Source: Palaemon carinicauda (Eukaryota; Arthropoda; Malacostraca; Decapoda; Palaemonidae). From it: a stretch of 64,000 nucleotides of DNA. The stretch spans positions 76,856,770 through 76,920,769 of the forward strand of contig NC_090751.1 of assembly GCF_036898095.1 (NCBI RefSeq). Direction: 5' to 3'. Shown piece after piece: positions 1-11,238 of the stretch. A program made the translations under genes and the position numbers. Positions within the stretch are counted from its first letter, which is position 1; every line of letters starts with the position of its first letter. The notes beneath the pieces are model-generated. The model ran no database searches and was not told the origin of the DNA. It saw only the letters and a list, made by a program, of their open reading frames with translations.

Positions 1-198
1 TTATAAAATATCAAGAGAATAATTATCCAAAAACATCCATTTATATATTTATAAAATATCAAAAGAATAATTATCTTAAATATGTCTGCTTAAAATAAAC
101 GTTAAGTACTTGATGCAAAATACATACATTCGAGTGTGTAATGACATACTGCTCAGTACTCATAAACAAACCTTAATTATGCATTAAAGACTGCTCTA

Positions 199-420
199 AA
201 GACTGACCATATGATCAGTGCCCCAACCCGCTCTTCCTGAAACTAGGATCAGGGAGGGCCATATAGTTAGCCATATGGGCTCTTTAGCTCACAAGGATGG
301 TGAGGTTGCAGACACTAGGCTAGAAGCTATCGAGCTTATGCAGGGCTCGAACTCCCGTACGACAGATTGCTAGACAGGGACGTTTTCGAAGGTTATAGCA
401 AATAATTACAAGTTGTTAGC
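199..420 (-). repeat. tRNA-derived SINE, copy 1
   Basis: Read on the minus strand, this stretch carries an RNA polymerase III B-box-like sequence (GAGTTCGAGCCC, 344-355) followed by a body shared with the copy at 1262-1482: the blocks 'gcaacctcaccatccttgtgag', 'tggccctcc' and 'gatcatatg' occur in the same order. The A box is degenerate. The order of B box then body fits a tRNA-promoter SINE rather than a tRNA gene, because no cloverleaf can be folded. From recall, elements of this type are very common in caridean shrimp genomes. Confidence 0.72.
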
Positions 421-429
421 GTGAGTATG

Positions 430-492
430 ATTACATAATAATAATAACAATAATAATAATAAAAACAACAACAACAACAATAATAATAATAA
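430..492. repeat. (TAA)n/(CAA)n microsatellite
   Basis: Imperfect runs of TAA and CAA triplets with no coding signal. Triplets of this kind form the 3' tails of the LINE-K family elsewhere in the window, so this may be the remnant of such a tail. Confidence 0.8.
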
Positions 493-639
493 TCAGAGAT
501 TTCTGACGTCAGGCAAAGGTTAATCTAAGTCGTCCATAACCTAAGATCTTTTTATGGTGGAAATATCGTCAAAATCCGTCGAGTAGTTTTGACGTAATCC
601 TGTCCAGTTAGTCAGAGATTTTGTTTTTCCCAAATGGCA

Positions 640-910
640 CAATGCCTCTTGGAGGGGGGGGGGGGGTTACACTCGGGCATACTGTTCTATCTTATTTCCT
701 CTTCCTCTTGTTTTTTTTTTCTAAGTTTTTATGGTTTATATGTGAAGTATCAAATTAATGCTGTTACTCTTCTTGAAATATTTCATTTTGATTTCTTATC
801 CTTCTCTTATAGTTTATTTGTTTCATGCTCACCAGGGCTATTTTTCCCTGTTGGAGTATTTGAGCTTATAGCATCTTGCTTTACCAACTAGGGTTATAGC
901 CTAGCTTGTA
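640..910 (+). mobile_element. Short non-autonomous LINE-K derivative (5' leader joined to 3' tail)
   Basis: The first part ('ttacactcgggcatactgttct', 'cttcctcttgttttt') matches the 5' leader of the LINE at 36601-40480 read on its coding strand (minus strand near 40030-40060). The last part ('gggctatttttccctgttgg', 'cttatagcatcttgctttacc', 'aactagggttatagc') matches that LINE's 3' end. The whole ORF2 is missing. A (TAA)n tail follows directly. The structure is that of an internally deleted LINE or a SINE using the LINE-K tail. A G run at 653-666 lies inside the leader part. Confidence 0.7.
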
Positions 911-1024
911 ATAATAATAATAACAACAACAACAATAATAATAATAAAATAGTAATAATTATACTAATAATAGTAATAACTATAATAATAATAGTTATAA
1001 TAATAATAAAAATAATAATAATAA
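908..1024. repeat. (TAA)n tail and degenerate A/T triplet repeat
   Basis: Runs of TAA, CAA and TAG triplets directly after the LINE-K-type 3' end, consistent with its retrotransposition tail after drift. Confidence 0.8.
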
Positions 1025-1156
1025 AACGTAATTTCATTGAGAGGGGCAAAATATGTTTTTAAGGGCGTTCCAGGAAAACACAACAGAATGAAAACTTTGG
1101 ATTGAATACATGAATCATGGCCCAGGCCCTGCACTGGAACCTGGGAGCCCATTCAC

Positions 1157-1161
1157 TGCTA

Positions 1162-1206
<45 letters not shown>

Positions 1207-1230
1207 TAATAATCATAATAATAATAATTC
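1157..1230. repeat. (TAA)n microsatellite
   Basis: About 20 nearly perfect TAA/AAT triplets. The 130 bases before it (1025-1156) show no recognisable feature. Confidence 0.85.
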
Positions 1231-1261
1231 TTATTGCGTGTTCTTCCTATGTGAATGACTA

Positions 1262-1482
1262 TTTATACATATGATCAGCGCACCACGCCCTTCTCCACCC
1301 AAGGAGGGCCAGGCAATGGCTGATGATGACTCAGCAGATAGCCCTATAGGATCCCCAAAACACCCCATCCTTAACTCACAAGAATGGTGAGGTTGCAGCA
1401 ACCAAAGGAACTAACAAGTTTAAAGCGAGATTTGAACTCCATTTGGTGATCACCACTTAGGGACGTTACCACATAGGCCAAT
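1262..1482 (-). repeat. tRNA-derived SINE, copy 2
   Basis: On the minus strand a candidate A box (TGGCCTATGTGG, 1469-1480) precedes a B-box-like GAGTTCAAATCTCGC (1425-1439), and then the body shared with the copy at 199-420. The A-to-B spacing of about 30-40 bases is normal for a tRNA-type polymerase III promoter. Both copies lie in the same orientation about 1 kb apart. Confidence 0.75.
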
Positions 1483-1534
1483 ACCACCCTCAGGGATATT
1501 GTAACCTTGAATTTAATAAAAAAAACAGATCAGT

Positions 1535-1606
1535 TACACACACACACACACACACACACCCCCGTGTCCTCTCTCTTTCTCTCTCTTCTCTCTCTCTCTC
1601 TCTCTC

Positions 1607-1637
<31 letters not shown>
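1535..1637. repeat. (CA)n then (CT)n microsatellites
   Basis: About 12 CA units followed by C5 and about 35 CT units with a few interruptions. The translated ORF over it (repeated RERERE and VCVCV) is a by-product of the repeat. Confidence 0.9.
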
Positions 1638-1642
<5 letters not shown>

Positions 1643-1786
1643 AAACCTAAATAAAAAAACTTCCGATTCAGAATAACAAAGTGATAAAACACTGGTTCGT
1701 TCTCTGAAAACCTGATCATGGTAAAACCATTTCTTTTAAGAATTTATAAAATCGAACTTTCCGAGAATTTCGTATCATTCTTTCAT

Positions 1787-2286
1787 NNNNNNNNNNNNNN
1801 NNNNNNNNNNNNNNNNNNNNNNNNNNNNNNNNNNNNNNNNNNNNNNNNNNNNNNNNNNNNNNNNNNNNNNNNNNNNNNNNNNNNNNNNNNNNNNNNNNNN
1901 NNNNNNNNNNNNNNNNNNNNNNNNNNNNNNNNNNNNNNNNNNNNNNNNNNNNNNNNNNNNNNNNNNNNNNNNNNNNNNNNNNNNNNNNNNNNNNNNNNNN
2001 NNNNNNNNNNNNNNNNNNNNNNNNNNNNNNNNNNNNNNNNNNNNNNNNNNNNNNNNNNNNNNNNNNNNNNNNNNNNNNNNNNNNNNNNNNNNNNNNNNNN
2101 NNNNNNNNNNNNNNNNNNNNNNNNNNNNNNNNNNNNNNNNNNNNNNNNNNNNNNNNNNNNNNNNNNNNNNNNNNNNNNNNNNNNNNNNNNNNNNNNNNNN
2201 NNNNNNNNNNNNNNNNNNNNNNNNNNNNNNNNNNNNNNNNNNNNNNNNNNNNNNNNNNNNNNNNNNNNNNNNNNNNNNNNNNNNNN
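1787..2286. other. Assembly gap, 500 N
   Basis: Exactly 500 consecutive N, a typical placeholder length, so the true distance is unknown. A gag remnant runs up to its right edge on the minus strand, so the matching pol of that element probably lies in the gap. Confidence 0.98.
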
Positions 2287-3259
2287 AGTGATGGGGGAGG
2301 CCACCAGCACAAGCACTGGCCTACTTACAAACTTTTTGGCCTGACAACCATTCACACATTTCTTTGCAGCAGCCCCAAATTTGGAGTGGTAGTAGCATAA
2401 CTGCGGCCGGTGGCGTCAGTAAGTGGCATGAGAGGTATTTGGTTGGGGCATAAGAGAAAGGTGGTATGTGTGGGTGGTGGGCGGTTTTGTCGTCGCTCCG
2501 GCATGTTACGGTATGGGCGTCTGTGTACTACCGCATTCACATCAGCTTCAGTCACTGTTTAATAGTTGTCTACTCTGTCAGGAGTGGAGGCGTTCATGGA
2601 AGTCTTGAAGGTGGTGAAGTGGTTGTCCATAAGGGCGTCAACTTTGTTCATCAGGTTCTTCATGGGCAAGATATCAACATCGGGGATGGCAGCACGTACA
2701 GGTTCGGGTAGGCACCATACTCAAAGGGCACAAAGTAGATTCACTTCACAAAGAGAGCTGTCTGCGGCATGTAGCAGGTGAGCGATACTGGTCAACTTCC
2801 CTGAGGGCGAGCGAAGACTTTTTTTTTCCCAATGGTTGATGAGAGCTGGAAAAGTTTCACTATGCGGGAGGCTGGTGATGGCGAGTACTGCTCCAGGAGG
2901 TATGATTTAAGGGCGTTGTATCCTATTGGCATATCACCTTGCTCGCACAGCCAATTGGATATTTCCGCGAAAGTGTTCTTGGGAATCGCCGCGAAAACGC
3001 AATCTGGTTTGGTGCTTGATTGAGTCACGCCCTTGATGCAAAACTGGACTTCAACTAGCTGGAACCAGGCGAATACTTCTCTGCTGGCGAAGAACAGTAG
3101 TTTCAGAGGTGTGGCGTTAATAGTATAGTTAATGTTGGGAGGAGGCATCAGCAAACAGGACACAGCAGTGAGGGGGAAAGTGGGAGGGAGCTGGACACTC
3201 TGGTGGTCACCAGTGTGTGAGTGAGCAGTTAGGTGACAACTGAGACAGCATAAATACAT
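2287..3259 (-). pseudogene. Ty3-type retrotransposon gag remnant
   Basis: The minus-strand ORF at 2792-3259 carries a capsid-like segment: 'TPLKLLFFASREVFAWF', then 'LVEVQFCIKGVTQSSTK', then 'YNALKSYLLEQYSP' and 'RIVKLFQLSS'. This is the arrangement of arthropod Ty3/Mag-type Gag (a motif before 'WF..VE.QF', then 'K...L..R'). After several frame breaks the C-terminal signature 'LCYYHSKFGAAAKKC' appears near 2350-2400, running toward the N gap. The original Gag would have been about 330 residues. The frame is lost between 2400 and 2790, so this is a pseudogene. The protease and RT expected downstream are not visible because of the gap. The family call rests on these motifs only. Confidence 0.65.
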
Positions 3260-3393
3260 CTAACTATACTTAAACGGACAGCGAGCTTTTTATATAAAAG
3301 TTTATGTGCAAGGCCATAAAAATTCAAACAGATCAAAGCAGAAAAAAAACAAGCTCAAACTGGTTCTGTTGACAGATGTGAGAGCATAATATA

Positions 3394-3394
<1 letters not shown>

Positions 3395-3424
<30 letters not shown>
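3395..3424. repeat. Poly(A) tract
   Basis: A homopolymer of about 30 A. A second A run of about 20 lies at 3601-3620 inside the following LINE fragment. The first marks the downstream edge of that LINE fragment. Confidence 0.85.
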
Positions 3425-3427
<3 letters not shown>

Positions 3428-5779
3428 CGTTACCATGTACGACTGTCAAACACGTGTGGTACACTACCCTGGGGAACTCCTTATTGACTTATCCTCTCTG
3501 AAAAAGTTTCACCTACTCCAACTTGAAAAACTCTACGTGAAATAAATGTTTGAATGAAGTATACCATATCTCCATACAGTGTCATATGCCTTTTCAAGGT
3601 AAAAAAAAAAAAAAAAAAAAACTTATGTGTACATGGTGCTCTTTGGAAGCAAAGGCTTCACGAATAGAGGAATCAAGTCATACCAGCACATCAGTTGTTG
3701 AGAGCAGAGCAGTTTACTAAATCCACATTGGATAGGTGATAAAATACATTTCTTCTAGAGGTACCACGCCAGTCTTGCACTGACCATCTTTTTCATGATC
3801 TCACATCAACAAAATATCAATGCAATTGGTGGATAATTTGCAGGATAAAAAATTATCCTTACCAGATTTTAAAAATGCTAAAATAATGGCATAACTATGA
3901 TCATGCCATAACCTGTTAATAATGCTTATAATAAATAATTTAGTATTAACAGGTATATGGTTATTCATATTGAATTCCCTCGGGTCCAGCGGCTGTATCA
4001 TTGCAAGCAACAAGAGCGGAATCAAATATTGTAATATTAATCTTTTTTCTGTTGTAAAATTTAGAATTTCTGTTCTTCAAAGTTTCTATACTGGTGACCA
4101 CGAGCTGCTTCACACTTGCAGGATATATTGTTGAAATGATCGGCCAAGGCATTACTAACACCAGTTACTCCAGTCACACACTAACCATTCTCCTTCAATA
4201 CCGGTGGTGGGTTGCAGGTAAATTTGCCTGCTATCTTTTTTTCCTTTCCTCCATACAGAAACAGTGGTGTTCCCCTGTTAACTGAGGAAGAAAATGTATC
4301 CAAGACTGGTGACCAGCTTCTTTCATTGTACGGCGGAACTGTGCTCTATATTTCTTGTATATAATTAAATTCTTCTCTGTACGGTGTCTATGCAATAGAG
4401 TTAAAAGATTTTCTTCTGGCTCTGTGCAATGCAGTTAGTGCTGAAGATCACCATGAGACTGGTCGCTGTTTAAATAACCTTATTGTCTTTGGAATTGGAA
4501 TGATTCCTGCTGTATGAAGAATCCGATTCAGTAAGTCTATGGCATCATCAACACTTGTAGGCTTCTACACTCCCTTTAATTGTACTTAGCACCCACAATC
4601 TATTCCAATCGACCTTGACAAGGTTTCACCGTGGCGATCTCTGTAAGGGTGGATTATGGTTGGAGTTTATAATAATTGGTGCCAATTATTGGAGGTTCTT
4701 CAATCAAATTCGAGAAGGTAGTTAGTTTGAAATTAAAAGGCCAATGCAAGAAAATGTACCTGTCTGAAAATAAAAGTATGTGGACTCATGTTTATTAAGG
4801 AGTCCCACATCCTTATTTTCCATCGGAGTCAATAACCTTCAATGTCAGGATGCCAGAGAACTTCAAATCATTCATTCATTCATTCTTCATTTTCCATGTC
4901 ATTGCTAAAACATCACCCCATAAATGATGCCTACCTTTTAAATCTCCCAGTTAGAAAAAAGGTTGAGGGAATTGTTGAATCATCTCTGCATTATTATGAG
5001 AGATGTTGTCATTTGGGGGCAAATAAAGAGCACAAATTGTGTATTTTCTCCCTATATCAATTTGTACAACAACTGCTTGCAGAGGGGTGCAAATAGACAG
5101 GGATATTTGGGGAACATCTCGACGAACGTATATAAGACTTCCCACATGGCTCCCTGCTCGTTGATCATATAGTGTCCTACAGCTATCATACTCTCGAGGA
5201 CAAGGAGTAATAGCATCGAGGTTGCACTCCTGTAGACGTACAATTATAGGGGAGCTTGAGTTCTTCGTACTTCGCACTTGAACCCTAGCAATTCCATTGC
5301 AGAATGGAGGAAAAAACTAAGGTTTATTTTTTGGAAGACACCTTGGATGGAGTCTTCCCATTGGCAATCTTTGATCTAACACTATTTCCCGGTGGTATCT
5401 CTAGAGAGGATCTAGATATATTGGGTTTTGTGTTTGTCTTTTTCTTGGTGTCCTTTTGATCTAATTGTTAAGGTGTATGGTGAACGTAAACTTGAATTTT
5501 TGATTTATTTAATTTGTCTTCCAGTTGATCAGGAACATCAGCAGACAAGACATCATATTTATTTGAAGTCGCGACTTTAATGTATCTTATGGTAGGAGGT
5601 GAGAGAGGTGGAGGTCTCTCTCTCTTTCGATTGAAAAGTCGTGGGCTGACAGGTTTTTACAACTTCCCCACAACAGGTGAACCAGGTAAATTGGTTTCAA
5701 GTGGAACCTCCATCAAATCAGGCAAGGAGACGGCCTGAGAGAGGTTTGTACTATTGTTTAGAAGGGGAATAGATGGCTT
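3425..5779 (-). mobile_element. I-like LINE copy L1 (truncated): RT part, EN, ORF1 part
   Basis: On the minus strand the order is ORF1 C-terminal linker (5779-5290), apurinic-type endonuclease (5277-4850), the linker to RT (about 4850-4000) and an RT fragment ending near 3440. Blocks such as 'actaccctggggaactcc' (3466-3483) and 'catatggtgtcctatagct'-like EN sequence recur in the copies at 9.9-12.6, 19.9-24.2 and 29.3-32.1 kb. The frame is interrupted many times. The upper end directly abuts the 3' end of the next copy, L2. Confidence 0.8.
4951..5277 (-). pseudogene. LINE endonuclease domain remnant (L1)
   Basis: This minus-strand reading frame of 108 codons matches the N-terminal half of an exonuclease-endonuclease-phosphatase domain. 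'VRLQECNLDAITPC' holds the E of the conserved 'QE.KL' motif. The frame continues through 'YDSCRTLYDQ', 'GSLIYVRRDVP' and 'VVVQIDIGRKYTICALYLPP'. The same order is seen at 11239-11673, 21290-21649 and 31297-31548. The 'GDLN' and 'SDH' motifs are broken or out of frame in this copy, so it is inactive. In its family the enzyme nicks target DNA to prime reverse transcription. Confidence 0.7.
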
Positions 5780-5909
5780 TTGATTGATTGATTGAAAGTT
5801 TTCTGGCATCCTGACATCTAAGGTCATTGATGCCAATAGCATTTATTATATATGAAAAATAAAAGAGAATTCAATTAAAACCATAAAAGTTAGGAAGTCA
5901 TTAAAATAG

Positions 5910-6735
5910 TTAAATAGTTGTCAGAAGACCTGCTTCTGAAATAAATCTAAAAATGTTGCTCGCAAAGTAGGACACATCATGTCCGAGAATCTTGGCAAGG
6001 ATGAACCTGCCATCCTCACCTCGACCCTCAAAAAGATATCTATTTCTTAAATTATTATAATTAGGGCATTCGGTCAACAAATGCCTCACTGTTAAAGGTA
6101 CTAAACAGTCCTCGCAATATGGTTTGTGTTGGCCCTTCAGCAGAAACTCGTATGTCAACCGTGTGTGACCAATACAGAGATATCTTTTCTCATTTTCGGG
6201 GTATCATGTTATACCTCCAAGGTGATATGACATTTGTTACTTCCCTCATTTTATTGCCATCTAGACTATCCCAGTGCTGTTGCCATTTATTACATACCAA
6301 TTTCTTGATGTAAGGTAGGAAATCATTACATGGAATGGGATACCTCCTTGGTAGCAACTCGGATACCACATTCTTCGCCAGTAAATCTGCCTTCTCATTC
6401 CCAGACACACCTACACGTGCTGGAACCCAACAAAATCGAACTGTTATACCTCTCCATCCAATAATAAAAATCCATTCTAAAATCTTTAGAACTAGAGGGT
6501 TACTAGAATTAAAAACTTCTTAAGCTTGATGAACACCCCTTGCATCACTAAAAATTGTAAAATTACCCTTCTTTTCCAAAGCTATTTTCTCAATAGCAGT
6601 TAGTATGCCATACAGTTCGGCAGTAAATATGGAAGCTGTTAGAGGAAGTGCACCTCTAATATTAAAATCATTACTATGTACTCCACCAGTATACTCCATC
6701 AGTATATATAAAAGTCGATCCATGTTCTGCAACAT
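5910..6735 (-). pseudogene. LINE RNase H and C-terminal CCHC region (L2)
   Basis: Three minus-strand ORFs together give the C-terminus of ORF2. At 6520-6735 'SIFTAELYGILTAIEKIAL' holds the RNase H E of 'AELYA' and 'TIFSDARGV' the following D. At 6190-6408 'MSGNEKADLLAK' matches the last RNase H motif (G.N..AD..A). At 5910-6158 'CEDCLVPLTVRHLLTEC' is a C-x2-C-x7-H-x4-C knuckle typical of ORF2 C-termini. The first RNase H aspartate block is corrupted, and frames shift between the ORFs. Confidence 0.75.
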
Positions 6736-6915
6736 GTTCCATAAAAAGAGACCTGGATTCTAAGTGTCATATTCTTCTTAACTCCAATAAAGTATTTACA
6801 AAAAGATACGTCAGGTAATTTCCATGGAGGCATTGATGATAACTTGAATGGAAGTACCTTAATTCTAATTATATCCAGATTGTTTAATAATTGTTTCACC
6901 CGAAACCCAAAATGG

Positions 6916-8009
6916 TTAAGGAGATTTTGGGTGCAACTCAAAGTATGTTGAGTGCCTTACAAGGCTTGCGGTCATAAAGGTTAAAGAGTTAGGGAGTCTT
7001 TGCAATCTAAACCAATAACGAATAATAGATGACATTCGGTAAAGGTCTAGAGGCAACTCCTCAGCATCAACAAGGAGACTTGTGATAGGTGAGGTTCTAG
7101 ATGCTCCTGTGGACAATCTAATACCAGCATGATGTATAGAATCTAATATTTTTAACCGGCTTGGAGTGGCTGAGGAGTATATTTCGCATCCATAACTAAT
7201 TTTGGAAAAAATCAAGGCCTTGTATAATCTTAAAATAGTATTGCGGTCTAGCCCCCATGATGTATGGGACAATACTTTTAAAAGATTCAGAGCCTCAAGA
7301 CAGTTAGCTTTTAATGATTTTAAGTGAGGACCCCTGTAAGCCTACAATCAAATATCACCCCTAAAACTTTAGCTTCACTTGCACATGGGATCCGTTGACC
7401 TTCGATGTATATATCCGGGTCTGGATGTACTCCCCGGATATGACAGAAATGGACAATTGTAGTTTTACTTGTCCAGAACTTAAATCCATTCATATCGGCC
7501 CACTGGATAATTTTATCAAGAGAGAGTTGTATTTTTCTCTCAACAATTGCCATTCTAGCTCCAGCAAATCATATGGAGAGATCATCCACAAATAAAGTTG
7601 AGAGAACATCCCATGGAATGACTGAGGATATCCCATTAATTGCTAGTGCAAAAAGGGTTACACTCAGCACACTACCCTGAGGAACTCCTCCTTCCTGGCA
7701 TTTACTCTCTGATAGAGTTTCCCCAACTCTCACTTGGAAAACTCTATGTGAAAGAAATGACTGAATAAATTGTGGTAGCTCTCCTCTTAATCCAAACTCA
7801 TGGATTCTTTTAAGTATACCATACCTCCATGTGGTATCATATGCCTTTTCAAGATCAGAAAAGACTGTCCCATGGTGTTGTTTGGAAGCAAAGGCTTCAG
7901 TCGTTGAGTGCATTTTTCTGAATCCACATTGAATGGGTGATAAAATACCCTTCTTTTCAAGGTACCACATCAGTTTTACAATGACCATCTTCTCCATGAT
8001 TTTGCACAA
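6916..8009 (-). pseudogene. LINE reverse transcriptase remnant (L2)
   Basis: The minus-strand ORF at 7569-8009 begins in the RT fingers ('MEKMVIVKLMWYLEKK', 'QCGFRKMHSTTEA') and contains motif A 'FSDLEKAYDTTW', motif B 'GGVPQGSVLS' and motif C 'LFVDDLSI', with FVDD as the catalytic pair. A single TGA follows 'DDLSI'. The protein then resumes as 'FAGA' and 'MAIVERKIQLSLDKI' (7320-7553), and as the thumb in 6916-7272 ('ILRLYKALIFSKISYGCEIY'). The catalytic aspartates are preserved, but the stop and at least one frameshift (near 7300) break the protein. In the intact family it reverse transcribes LINE RNA at the nicked target. Confidence 0.82.
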
Positions 8010-8592
8010 ACAAGATGTTAATGCAATTGGCCTATAATTTGCTGCTAAAAACTTGTCCTTGCCGGGTTTTAAAAAGGCTAAAATAATGGCTAGTTCCTAA
8101 ACACTTGGATAACTATGATCATGCCATATTCTAATAAAAATGCTTGAAATGAAACAGATTTTGAGCAAAGCGAAAAATCTACTTTTGGGTGATATGGTCA
8201 TGTTGTCATGATGGAAGGTTCCCTTAGGCAGCTTTCTAAGGGATATTTGGCTACAGTGATATTCCCAGAGAATTGACCACAGGTCTCAAGAATTCTAACT
8301 CCTGGCACGAGTATCCTTAAAATAACTCTCAAGGATATCGCATAATATCAGGGGACGTATTACTAGATACGACACATGGCAATCTTCACCCTGAAAAGAG
8401 TTTTTGCTCTGAGGGGGAAGAGTGGCGAATTTGAAGGGGAGCCGTTATCAAGGTTACCTGGTGGATCCCCTCCCGGTACCACCCCGGCGAACTATTCCTT
8501 GTTGCAATTAAGCATGGATAGCCGCTGATAGAGTAGTTTCGGGTTGGGATGTGTGACATATGTGTATACTCCTTTTTAGAAATGAGGGCGGG

Positions 8593-8690
8593 TCCATCAG
8601 GACGATATGGCTATCTCACCCAAAAATAGATTTTTCGCTTTGCTCAAAATCCGTTTTTTGGGCTCAGCCATGTCATCCTGATGGAAGTTT
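8593..8690. repeat. DIRS internal complementary region (ICR) of D1
   Basis: Two blocks are joined here: 8593-8651 is the approximate reverse complement of the left end at 8157-8215, and about 8652-8686 is the reverse complement of a right end like that at 45659-45693. In the DIRS model, joined complements of both ends template the circular intermediate. The match is poorer than in D2, so this copy is older. Confidence 0.75.
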
Positions 8691-9364
8691 ACCAGAGAAT
8701 TACTTGAAAGTACTATATCTGTGGGTTTGTATAAGTGCCTTTACTTTGAATGAGTTCCTTATATGGTCTCCTAGACCTTTATATATGACAGTGCCGTTAT
8801 TTGTCATATCCACTAAGCTTGGAACTAGCTTAGGGCTTCCTGCCCCCTGCAAGGGAAGTGTCTACTTCGACTATAAAGATTCAAAGTTTGTATCTCCATA
8901 GGGATGGACGGTAAATCTTAAGAGATTACCCTTTATCCCTTGGAAATCTGTACTCTGATTTCAAGTTGGTTCCTTCTAGGGCTTAATTAAAACTCTAGTA
9001 TGCTTTATTCGTCTGTTACTGAGATGGCAGCAATAAGACGCAAATACTTTCAGTATTTTACCTTGTAGCTAAATTATCAATTGTAGTTACAATCAGGTAT
9101 GAATCTGATCCGACATTGAAAACACATCAGGGTACATATTTTTCTCCTTTTGGGAAAAAATGTAATTTCATCGAAATGATGCCATTCAATAGAGATGTGA
9201 AACCAAATCTGACTGATCTGTACAGATTTTGGAAATGCATGAACACTGTGACGCCACGTTCACTCGGCACTGGTGTTATCGGTCAGATATGCACCTCTGT
9301 GGAAAAGTGTTAATCATAGTTATGATTTGCACTTGAGGGTAAATGTACCCATGCACCCGATGCA

Positions 9365-9936
9365 CTGGAAAGTCCCAAAGCAGTTCACTGTTCATCGCAG
9401 GCTTAGACGACGGGTTCTTTAGAAATACCCGCTGCCACCACAACATGTTTTATCTTATGTACTTGCTTCGAATAGTGTTGGAAGAAGTTCCGTGAAGAAG
9501 CCATTTTCTTAGGATCATGAACTGCGGGTGAGCTGTCAGGATCTGCTCTGTGAATAAGTAGGTGAGCACTGCTCTCAGTTATTTTTGGGATAGATTTTTT
9601 ATCCTGAGGTATCGCCTCGGAAAAGCTGTCCTTCCTTGAAGTCTGAAGTTCTACGAAGATAGTCCTTAAGACCCTCTAATGGGCATAGGGAGACATCTTC
9701 CTTCAGTGGGCAGATTCTCCAAGAACCCCACCTTTTGGTGGGCAGCCCGTTTTGGCGAGAAAAGTAGGATCGGGAAAGGATTCAGTTCTTCCTCTTCTGT
9801 GAACTGAATATGGCCTATATTTCATTAACTCTAGCCTCTGAGGCTATTGCGAACAGAAAATTGACTTTTTGTATTAGCTTCTTTAGAATACAATCCTCAT
9901 TGTTTAAGGTTCGAAGCATAGTGTAAGACTTTGACC
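9365..9936 (-). pseudogene. DIRS tyrosine recombinase C-terminal remnant (D1)
   Basis: This minus-strand sequence is homologous to the recombinase at 32309-33128 but has no long open frame. The nucleotide blocks for the HxxR motif ('gatcatgaactgcgggt' near 9515 against 'gatcatgacctgcgggt' at 32485) and for the C-terminal tail ('cccgctgccaccac') line up. The 5' two thirds of the gene are missing, because the sequence changes to LINE L3 at 9936. Confidence 0.65.
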
Positions 9937-11238
9937 AACAACCATGTAATAGGGTTAAACTTAAGGCACTACCCTGGGGAACTCCTTCCTGACATTTCTT
10001 CTCTGATAGAGCATAACCCAACTCTCACTTGAAAAAAAATCTATGTGAAATAAATGACTGAATGAACAATGGTAGCTCTCCTCGTAATCCTAAATTATGG
10101 ATACTTTCAATTATACCATATCTCCATGTAGGATCATATACCTTTTCAAGGTAAAAAAAAGACTGTCATATGGTTGTTTGGAAACAAATGTTTCACAAGT
10201 AGAGGACTCTCAAGCGATATCAATGCATCAGTCGTTCAGGGAATTTTTCTAAATCCACACTGAATATGTGATAAAATACTTTTCTTTTCAAGCACCACAT
10301 CAGTCTTGCATTGACCATCTTCTCTGTGATTTTACATAATCAAAATGTCAATGCAACTGGTCAATTGTTTGTTGCTAAAAACTTACCCTTATCGGGTTTT
10401 AAAAAGGCTAAAATAATGGCTAGTTCCCAAACACCTTGATAACTTTGATCATGCCATATTCTCTTAATAATGCTTAAAATAAATAACTTTGTATTAAAAG
10501 GTACATGTTTAATCATTGCATATGGAATTCTATTGGATCCAGCGGCTGTATCGTTACAAGAAGCAAGTGCAGAATTAAATTAAATTAAATTAAATTATGT
10601 TGCAAAATTTAAAATTTTCTTTTCTTCAATGCTCCTATACTGGTGACCAGGAGCTGCTTCACATTGACATGATACATTTGAAAAATGATCAGCCAGGGCA
10701 TTGCTAACATCATTTGCTTCAGTCACATACTGACTGTTCACCTGACACTGGTGGTGCGTTTGGGGTAAATTTGGTTGCAATCTTTTTTATCTTCCTCCAT
10801 ACAGAAGATGGTGGTGTTCTACTGTTGACTGAGGAAACAGAAGATACCCAAGATTGGCGCCTAGCTTCTTTTATGGCACGTCAGAACTGTGCTCTACACT
10901 TTTTGTATGTTATCAAATTATCCTCAGTACGGTGTCTATGCACTGTAGTCAGAGGTTTTTTGGTGGCTCTGTGCAAGAAAGTTAATTCTGAAGACCACCA
11001 AGGGACTGGTCATCATTTGAATACTCCAGTGGTTGTGGGAATCAAATTGATTCCTGATGTATGGAGAGTTTCATTCAGTAGGTCAATGGCATAATCAATA
11101 CTTTCAAACTGTTCTACACTACCCTCAATTTCACTTAGCTCAAGAAATTTAACCCAGTCCGCCTTGTCAAGATTCCAGCTTGGTGATCTTTGTAAAGGTG
11201 GACCATTGTTCGTGTTTATAATGATTGGTGCATGATCA

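Larger units (their letters stand above)
5780..8153 (-). mobile_element. I-like LINE copy L2 (5' truncated): RT, RNase H, C-terminal zinc knuckle, 3' end
   Basis: This fragment starts at 3' terminal (TCAA/TTGA)n units (5781-5796 on the plus strand) and runs on the minus strand through RNase H (about 6190-6735) and RT (6916-8009). It stops at the start of RT near 8153, where the inverted terminal repeat of DIRS copy D1 begins. It is the best preserved RT of the family in this window. RNase H after RT and (TTGA)n at the 3' end place it in or near the I superclade; the exact clade was not tested. Confidence 0.82.
8154..9936 (-). mobile_element. DIRS copy D1 (3' half): terminal repeat, ICR, recombinase end
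   Basis: D1 is a DIRS 3' half on the minus strand, between LINE copies L2 and L3. The outer end (about 8157-8215) has a close complement at about 8593-8651. That is followed at once by a block complementary to the opposite DIRS terminus, as seen at 45659-45693. Above 9240 it aligns with the recombinase end of D3 (32150-32930), e.g. 'agacgacgggtt', 'cccgctgccaccac', 'gggcagattctcc'. It is cut at 9936, where LINE L3 begins. The reverse transcriptase and gag are absent. Confidence 0.8.

Noticed and set aside
199..420. A tRNA gene on the minus strand
   Set aside because: A B box is present but no acceptor stem or cloverleaf can be formed; the shared body with 1262-1482 shows a SINE.
1716..2355. 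Three ORFs of 190-208 codons spanning the N run
   Set aside because: They consist almost wholly of unknown bases.
8560..8901. A 113-codon plus-strand protein
   Set aside because: It lies across the ICR and 3' non-coding part of DIRS D1, has no motif and is not conserved in D2.
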